Positions 59,914 through 64,000 of a stretch of 64,000 nt of DNA are shown here, one piece after another; position 1 is the first letter of the stretch, and the number at the start of each line of letters is the position of its first letter. The notes beneath the pieces are model-generated. The model saw nothing but the letters and a program-made list of their open reading frames with translations. It searched no databases and was not told the DNA's origin. Source of the stretch: Roseibium alexandrii DFL-11 (GTDB taxonomy: Bacteria > Pseudomonadota > Alphaproteobacteria > Rhizobiales > Stappiaceae); assembly GCF_000158095.2 (NCBI RefSeq), contig NZ_CM011002.1, forward strand, positions 797,541-861,540, given 5' to 3'. The position numbers and the translations under genes are program-made.

Positions 59914-59945
59914 TGCGATATCGTACTATATAATACGAAATCGCA
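59914..59945. promoter_or_regulatory. MarR operator candidate over the nitroreductase promoter
   Basis: TGCGATATCGTA (59914-59925) and TACGAAATCGCA (59934-59945) form a 12+12 bp inverted repeat with one mismatch around an 8-bp AT spacer (ctatataa). It starts 18 bp upstream of the nitroreductase ATG and covers a TATA-rich -10-like region on the minus strand. The position fits autoregulation by the MarR protein of the same operon. Confidence 0.7.
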
Positions 59946-60062
59946 CTAAATCAAGTGATGTGGTCAGTCGTCCAATTTTTGGGAGCATGTGCCTTTAAAG
60001 TCATTGAAAAATGATCTGAAGAGGGGCGGCCGCGTAGGAAAGAGACACATTAAAGAGGCGTT

Positions 60063-61499
60063 ATGACTACAATCGTTTGGTTCCGGCAGGACTTGCGCGT
60101 TTCCGACAATCCGGCCCTTCATGAAGCAACCCGGCGGGGCCCGGTATTGCCGGTCTATATTCTTGAAACACCGGATCAATCAGGCGATGAACATCCCTTG
60201 GGCGGCGCCAGCCGGTGGTGGCTGCATCACAGCCTGGCCGCGCTGAAGGAAGACCTCCCGGGTCTTGTCTTTCTGCGCGGCAGCGCACGGCATCTGATCC
60301 CGGAACTCGTTCAAGAGACCGGCGCTGATGCCGTCTACTGGAACCGCTGTTATGAGCCCCATGCGATCGAACGCGACAGTGCGCTGAAAGAGTCCCTGAA
60401 AACCGACCTGATCGATGCCAAGAGTTTCAAGGCGTCATTGCTGTTTGAGCCCTGGGATGTCGAAACAAAAACCGGCGGCCCCTACAAGGTGTATTCGCCG
60501 TTCTGGAAAGCGGCTCAAAAAATCAGCGTGCCCGATCCATTGCCTGCCCCGGCGGAGATCAACTTCACTGCTTATGATCGAGGGGATAACCTGTCCGACC
60601 TGGAATTGCTGCCGACGAAGCCGAACTGGGCTGAAGGCTGGGAAGACATCTGGCAGCCTGGAGCAGCCGGTGCCAAAGACCGCCTGATCGAATTTCTGGA
60701 CCACGGATTGTCAGGCTATGGTGACAAGCGCAACCGGCCGGACCTGCCGAATGTCTCGCGCCTTTCGCCACACCTTCATTTCGGCGATATCTCGCCAAAG
60801 CAAGTGTGGTCGGCAACGCAGCATGCAACCGCCCGCAAATCCAGCCTTTCCAGTGACGGGCACAAATTCCTGTCGGAAATCGCCTGGCGCGAGTTCTCCT
60901 ATCATCTCCTCTACCATTACCCGCAACTGCCGGAGAAAAATTGGCGGCCTGCCTTCGACGCTTACCCCTGGCGGGAGAGCGAGGAGGATCTGAAGAAATG
61001 GCAAACGGGATTGACTGGTTATCCGATGGTGGATGCCGGGATGCGCGAACTCTGGCACACGGGCTACATGCACAATCGTGTGCGAATGCTGGCTGGCAGT
61101 TTCCTGGTCAAGCATCTCCGTCTCCACTGGAAGCACGGCGAAGCCTGGTTCCGCGACACGCTGGTCGATGCGGATCTTGCCAACAACTCAGCAAGCTGGC
61201 AGTGGGTCGCCGGTTCCGGGGCAGATGCGGCACCATATTTCCGGATCTTCAATCCGATTTCGCAGGGACCGAAATTCGACCCGGACGGCAAATACGTGCG
61301 CCGCTGGGTGCCGGAATTGGCCAAGCTGCCGACAAAACACCTGTTTTCGCCCTTCGAGGCCCCGGCAAGCGTTTTGAGCGAGGCGGGCGTCCGGCTTGGA
61401 GAAACCTACCCGTATCCGATCGTTGACCATGGCAAGGCCCGCCAAGCTGCGCTCGACGGCTATGAGGATGTGAAATCAGCGGGAAAAGATGCAGCTTGA
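60063..61499 (+). CDS. phrB: Deoxyribodipyrimidine photo-lyase (CPD photolyase)
   Basis: Light-driven repair of cyclobutane pyrimidine dimers, 478 aa. The N-terminal antenna domain starts 'TTIVWFRQDLRVSDNPAL'. The FAD-binding domain has 'RLSPHLHFGDISPKQVW', 'EIAWREFSYHLLYHYP', 'TGYPMVDAGMRELWHTGYMHNRVRM' and 'SASWQWVAGSGADAAPYFRIFNP'-type end ('ASWQWVAGSGADAAPYFR'). The tryptophans of the electron-transfer chain are in these motifs. The start is well placed for the family. A blue-light BLUF gene in the same window may point to light adaptation. Confidence 0.97.
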   Translation: MTTIVWFRQDLRVSDNPALHEATRRGPVLPVYILETPDQSGDEHPLGGASRWWLHHSLAALKEDLPGLVFLRGSARHLIPELVQETGADAVYWNRCYEPHAIERDSALKESLKTDLIDAKSFKASLLFEPWDVETKTGGPYKVYSPFWKAAQKISVPDPLPAPAEINFTAYDRGDNLSDLELLPTKPNWAEGWEDIWQPGAAGAKDRLIEFLDHGLSGYGDKRNRPDLPNVSRLSPHLHFGDISPKQVWSATQHATARKSSLSSDGHKFLSEIAWREFSYHLLYHYPQLPEKNWRPAFDAYPWRESEEDLKKWQTGLTGYPMVDAGMRELWHTGYMHNRVRMLAGSFLVKHLRLHWKHGEAWFRDTLVDADLANNSASWQWVAGSGADAAPYFRIFNPISQGPKFDPDGKYVRRWVPELAKLPTKHLFSPFEAPASVLSEAGVRLGETYPYPIVDHGKARQAALDGYEDVKSAGKDAA

Positions 61500-61560
61500 C
61501 CCGTTGAATTCGCCCGGTATCGTCGCGCCACCAAATTCTGCCTAACCGGACACAGACAAA

Positions 61561-61923
61561 ATGACTGACTCTTCTGCCCCCTGGCCGACTGAACTCAGGG
61601 TTTCCAAGGATCGCAAAACCTTGACCGTTGCTTTCAACGATGGGGAGCAGCACGAATTGAGTGCGGAATATCTGCGGGTGTGTTCACCGTCGGCCGAGGT
61701 GAAAGGTCACGCTCCGTCGCAAAAGAAAACCGTCCCTGGCAAGAAAAACGTCGGGATCATGAAGATTGATCCAGTGGGCAATTACGCCGTCCGCATTCAC
61801 TTCGACGACATGCACAATTCCGGTATTTTCAGCTGGACTTATCTCCTGGAACTGGCAACGGACCGGTCAAAGTACTGGGGCGGGTACTTGCAGGAGCTCG
61901 GTGAGAAGGGCCTCAGCCGGTAA
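61561..61923 (+). CDS. DUF971 domain protein
   Basis: A 120-aa protein matching DUF971, the domain also found at the N-terminus of gamma-butyrobetaine hydroxylases: 'PTELRVSKDRKTLTVAFNDGEQHELSAEYLRVCSPSAEV', then 'IDPVGNYAVRIHFDDMHNSGIFSWTYLLEL', the highly conserved 'H.SGI(F/Y)SW.YL' core. Standalone DUF971 proteins are linked to Fe-S/metal biology in some bacteria but have no defined activity. It lies 61 bp after the photolyase and could be co-transcribed. Confidence 0.93.
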   Translation: MTDSSAPWPTELRVSKDRKTLTVAFNDGEQHELSAEYLRVCSPSAEVKGHAPSQKKTVPGKKNVGIMKIDPVGNYAVRIHFDDMHNSGIFSWTYLLELATDRSKYWGGYLQELGEKGLSR

Positions 61924-62120
61924 TTCGTACGCGTTGCTGCAAACTGTTGTTCGGTGACATGCAAAGGGGGAATCGGGTATGATGTTCTCCAGGCGAGGCT
62001 CGCGCCGTCCCCCTCCAATGGAGCAGCAGTAAGCCTGCAGAGCCGGACCCATTCTAGATCGACTGAACATGCGCTGCATGAGGAGGGATTGCATTTGGCA
62101 TGGCTTCAGGAGGTCATGAC

Positions 62121-62837
62121 ATGGATACCTTATCGACTCCGATTTTCCGTCTAAAAAAGCGTGCTCATCAGTTGGTACGAGACGAGGGCCTTCCTCTTCA
62201 CAGGGCACTGGACCGGGTCGCACAACACGAAGGATTTCGAAACTGGAGCCTTCTAGCAAACCGATACAAAACTGATCCGCTGCATATCCAAGTTCTTAAT
62301 CAAATGCGCCCCGGGCATACATTGCTCGTCGGGGGCAGGCCTCGACAGGGCAAGACCAAGCTCGGCTTGAAGCTAGTTGCCCGGGCGGCAGTTGCAGGTG
62401 GACCAGTCGTCGTATTTTCCCTGGACTACACCGAGGATCAGATCCGGGCTGAATTTGCGCACTTATGGGAGAGTGGCAATCAGTCACCACGGCATCCCAT
62501 CATTGATGTATCTGACCAGATTTGTGCCAACCATATTGTTGCCCGCCTGCAGCAAGCGCCAGGCTGCTCGCTTGTCCTAATTGATTATCTTCAACTCCTG
62601 GACCAAAGCCGGACGACACCGCCACTGGACGAGCAGTTGCATGTCCTAACGCGGTTCGTAAAAAGCAGCGGCTGTAAGATGGTTTTCTTGGCGCAGATAG
62701 ATCGTGACTTTGAAAACTCCGGCAGAAAGTTGCCCGATTTTGGTGATGTTCGCCAGCCGAATCCATGTGATTTCTCCAGGTTCGACTTAGGGTGTTTTTT
62801 GCATGGTGGTGAAGTGCAGATCGTACCTGCCCCATAG
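62121..62837 (+). CDS. Compact RecA-fold (DnaB-like) ATPase, 238 aa
   Basis: A small protein with an N-terminal helical segment (residues 8-50, 'LVRDEGLPLHRALDRVAQHEGFRNW') followed by a RecA-like core. Walker A is 'VGGRPRQGKTKLG' (about 70-82). 'VVVFSLDYTEDQIRAEF' resembles the DnaB 'FSLEM' segment and Walker B is 'SLVLIDYLQLLDQ', again DnaB-like. A C-terminal 'MVFLAQIDRDFE' matches the sensor motif (QLxR) of replicative helicases. The DnaB N-domain and linker are missing. The start at 62121 is fixed by AGGAGG 7 bp upstream. Role unknown; not part of a recognisable phage or plasmid. Confidence 0.78.
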   Translation: MDTLSTPIFRLKKRAHQLVRDEGLPLHRALDRVAQHEGFRNWSLLANRYKTDPLHIQVLNQMRPGHTLLVGGRPRQGKTKLGLKLVARAAVAGGPVVVFSLDYTEDQIRAEFAHLWESGNQSPRHPIIDVSDQICANHIVARLQQAPGCSLVLIDYLQLLDQSRTTPPLDEQLHVLTRFVKSSGCKMVFLAQIDRDFENSGRKLPDFGDVRQPNPCDFSRFDLGCFLHGGEVQIVPAP

Positions 62838-62862
62838 ACAATCGAACACCGGCAAATGGGCA

Positions 62863-62880
62863 GCGCGGTTTTCACCGCGC
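62863..62880. terminator. Hairpin between convergent genes
   Basis: GCGCGGT-TTTC-ACCGCGC (62863-62880), a 7-bp stem with a 4-nt loop between the ATPase gene and the convergent hydrolase gene. No long T-run on either side, so terminator function is likely but weak. Confidence 0.5.
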
Positions 62881-62893
62881 CGCCTCTGTTTGG

Positions 62894-63853
62894 TTACGGG
62901 TTGACTTCGCGTTCCAGGAAATCCCGAATTTCGTCTGCTATGAAAGCCCCGTCTTCTTCAAGGGCAAAGTGGCCAGTGTCGAGAAGATGGAACTCGACAT
63001 TGGTCAGGTCCTGCCGATAGGGGTGGGCGCCTTCCGCCGGGAAAATCTGATCTTTCCTGCCCCAGACCACGAGGGCAGGCGGCTGATGCTCGCGGAACAA
63101 AGCCTGCCATTCCGGATAGAGCGTCAGATTGGTCCGGTAATCATAGAACAGCTCCAGTTGAACCTCGGCATTTCCCGGGCGATCCAAAAGGTATTGTACG
63201 TGCCAATAATTGTCCGGGCTGATGGCGTCCGGGTTTCTGGTTCCGTGGGTGAATTGCCATTTGGTGCCTTCGATCGCGAGGAACCCGCGCAGGGGGGCGG
63301 CATTTTCCTCTGAAGGATCGGCCCAGTAGGCCCGAATGGGATCCCAAAACTCCGGCAGGCCTTCTTCATAAGCGTTGCCGTTTTGAATGATGAAACCCGT
63401 CACCCTGTCAGGGGCATCGGCAAACAGCCGGTAGCCCACGGGTGCGCCGTAGTCCATCAGGTAGAGCGCATAATTCTCAATGTTCTTGCGTTCCAGAAGC
63501 GCATCGACCGTACCGGCCAGGTTGTCGAACGTATAATCGTAGGTTTCAGCGGACGGCATGTCGGACGCGCCAAATCCCTGAAAGTCAGGTGCGATCACGT
63601 GATAGTCCGCTGCAAGGTCCGGAATCAGGTTGCGGAACATGTGCGACGAGGTCGGAAAGCCGTGCAGCAGCAGCACAGTCGGATTGGCGGGATCACCGGC
63701 CTCACGATAAGCAATTCGCAGACCGTCGATCGTTTCGTATCCAAACCTGGTCTCAAACGCGGAGGCGCGCTCCGAGGCGTTGGATGACGCAATTGGTATG
63801 GTCAAGGCCGCTGCCAACAAGGCAGCCGAAAGGGTTCTGGTAATCAGCGACAT
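62894..63853 (-). CDS. Exported alpha/beta hydrolase (epoxide hydrolase/haloalkane dehalogenase-like)
   Basis: A 319-aa hydrolase with a signal peptide (residues 1-26, '[18 protein letters not shown]'). The fold motifs are '[19 protein letters not shown]' (HG with oxyanion hole), '[15 protein letters not shown]', a nucleophile Asp in '[17 protein letters not shown]' (the usual place of the nucleophile elbow), '[17 protein letters not shown]' and the catalytic His in '[11 protein letters not shown]'. The Asp nucleophile points to epoxide hydrolase or dehalogenase chemistry. The substrate is unknown. Confidence 0.9.
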   Translation of the reverse strand: MSLITRTLSAALLAAALTIPIASSNASERASAFETRFGYETIDGLRIAYREAGDPANPTVLLLHGFPTSSHMFRNLIPDLAADYHVIAPDFQGFGASDMPSAETYDYTFDNLAGTVDALLERKNIENYALYLMDYGAPVGYRLFADAPDRVTGFIIQNGNAYEEGLPEFWDPIRAYWADPSEENAAPLRGFLAIEGTKWQFTHGTRNPDAISPDNYWHVQYLLDRPGNAEVQLELFYDYRTNLTLYPEWQALFREHQPPALVVWGRKDQIFPAEGAHPYRQDLTNVEFHLLDTGHFALEEDGAFIADEIRDFLEREVNP

Positions 63854-63901
63854 GGGAATTCTCCGTTTTTAGTGAGTCGCCGGAAACTGCCGGCGTCAGG
63901 C

Positions 63902-64000
63902 TTAGGTTGCGGGTTTCAGGAAGTCTTTGAGTTCCACGTTTTCCGCTTCGAGGTCTGCAATACGGTTTTGAAGGGCCAGAATGTCCGGCGCGAGTTCTTC
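63902..64000 (-). CDS. C-terminal end of an unidentified protein (coiled coil), cut by window edge
   Basis: The minus strand is open from the window end to the stop at 63902-63904, giving 32 residues that end 'NVELKDFLKPAT'. Leucines at heptad spacing ('ILALQNRIADLEAEN') predict a coiled coil. It lies just upstream of the hydrolase gene on the same strand. Too little is present to name it. Confidence 0.55.
   Translation of the reverse strand, partial: EELAPDILALQNRIADLEAENVELKDFLKPAT

Overview
The window looks like a chromosomal segment of a marine-type alphaproteobacterium. I infer a Stappiaceae-like lineage (Roseibium/Labrenzia/Stappia relatives) from the fairly high GC, the TRAP and amino-acid ABC transporters, betaine catabolism, the cobS/cobT and DUF1289/TIGR02281 neighbourhood, and many AGGAGG-type ribosome binding sites. 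It is almost entirely protein-coding. I saw no rRNA, tRNA, CRISPR array or insertion sequence.

Layout. Positions 1-2151 hold the 3' part of cydA, then cydB and a 39-aa cydX (cytochrome bd oxidase). Next come a solitary BMP-family binding protein, a Prx5-type peroxiredoxin, an exported DUF6134-like protein, and a complete TRAP transporter operon (5461-8578) with a TakP/LctP-like binding protein. A minus-strand cluster (8672-12428) carries a small coiled-coil protein, a Na/Pi symporter and a PiT phosphate transporter, followed by a DMT transporter.

Positions 13907-19493 are a small integrative element in the 5' end of dusA. A 27-codon stub of the original dusA start with its native RBS lies on the left. 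A 19-bp direct repeat with one mismatch flanks the element, and a tyrosine integrase sits next to the right end. The downstream dusA is complete but has a new, element-supplied start. The only large cargo gene is an AT-richer 1144-codon ORF for a four-TM membrane protein with a large soluble domain that I cannot assign to a family. It is the best candidate here for an undescribed system, possibly a single-gene defence function, but that role is inference.

Positions 20458-24657 contain the cobalamin lower-ligand genes cobS and cobT with a lipoprotein hydrolase, a DUF1289 protein and a retropepsin-like protease. Then follow an orphan histidine kinase, a UDG-like protein, a two-domain rhodanese diverging from an Lrp regulator, and a GT87-like membrane protein. 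A TetR gene diverges from a betaine-demethylation set (StcD-like flavoprotein, Rieske oxygenase and its reductase, 30994-35493). Next are a DUF302 protein whose RBS is buried in a perfect hairpin, an AlkD-like protein, a beta-hydroxyacid dehydrogenase, LysR and LysE genes, a trans-sulfuration enzyme and an amino-acid ABC transporter without its ATPase (40901-43350).

The right third has a GST, a LysR, a Tat-exported metallo-beta-lactamase-fold protein, the translationally coupled molybdenum cofactor/formate dehydrogenase set fdhD-mobA-mobB-moeA, a BenE transporter, a short BLUF protein, GNAT and SDR genes, mrp, DMT and Bcr-type efflux proteins, moaA, a nitroreductase-MarR pair with a clear operator, a photolyase, a DUF971 protein, a compact DnaB-like ATPase, an exported alpha/beta hydrolase, and the 3' end of a further minus-strand gene. 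Several intergenic regions hold strong palindromes that probably serve as operators; these are listed separately.
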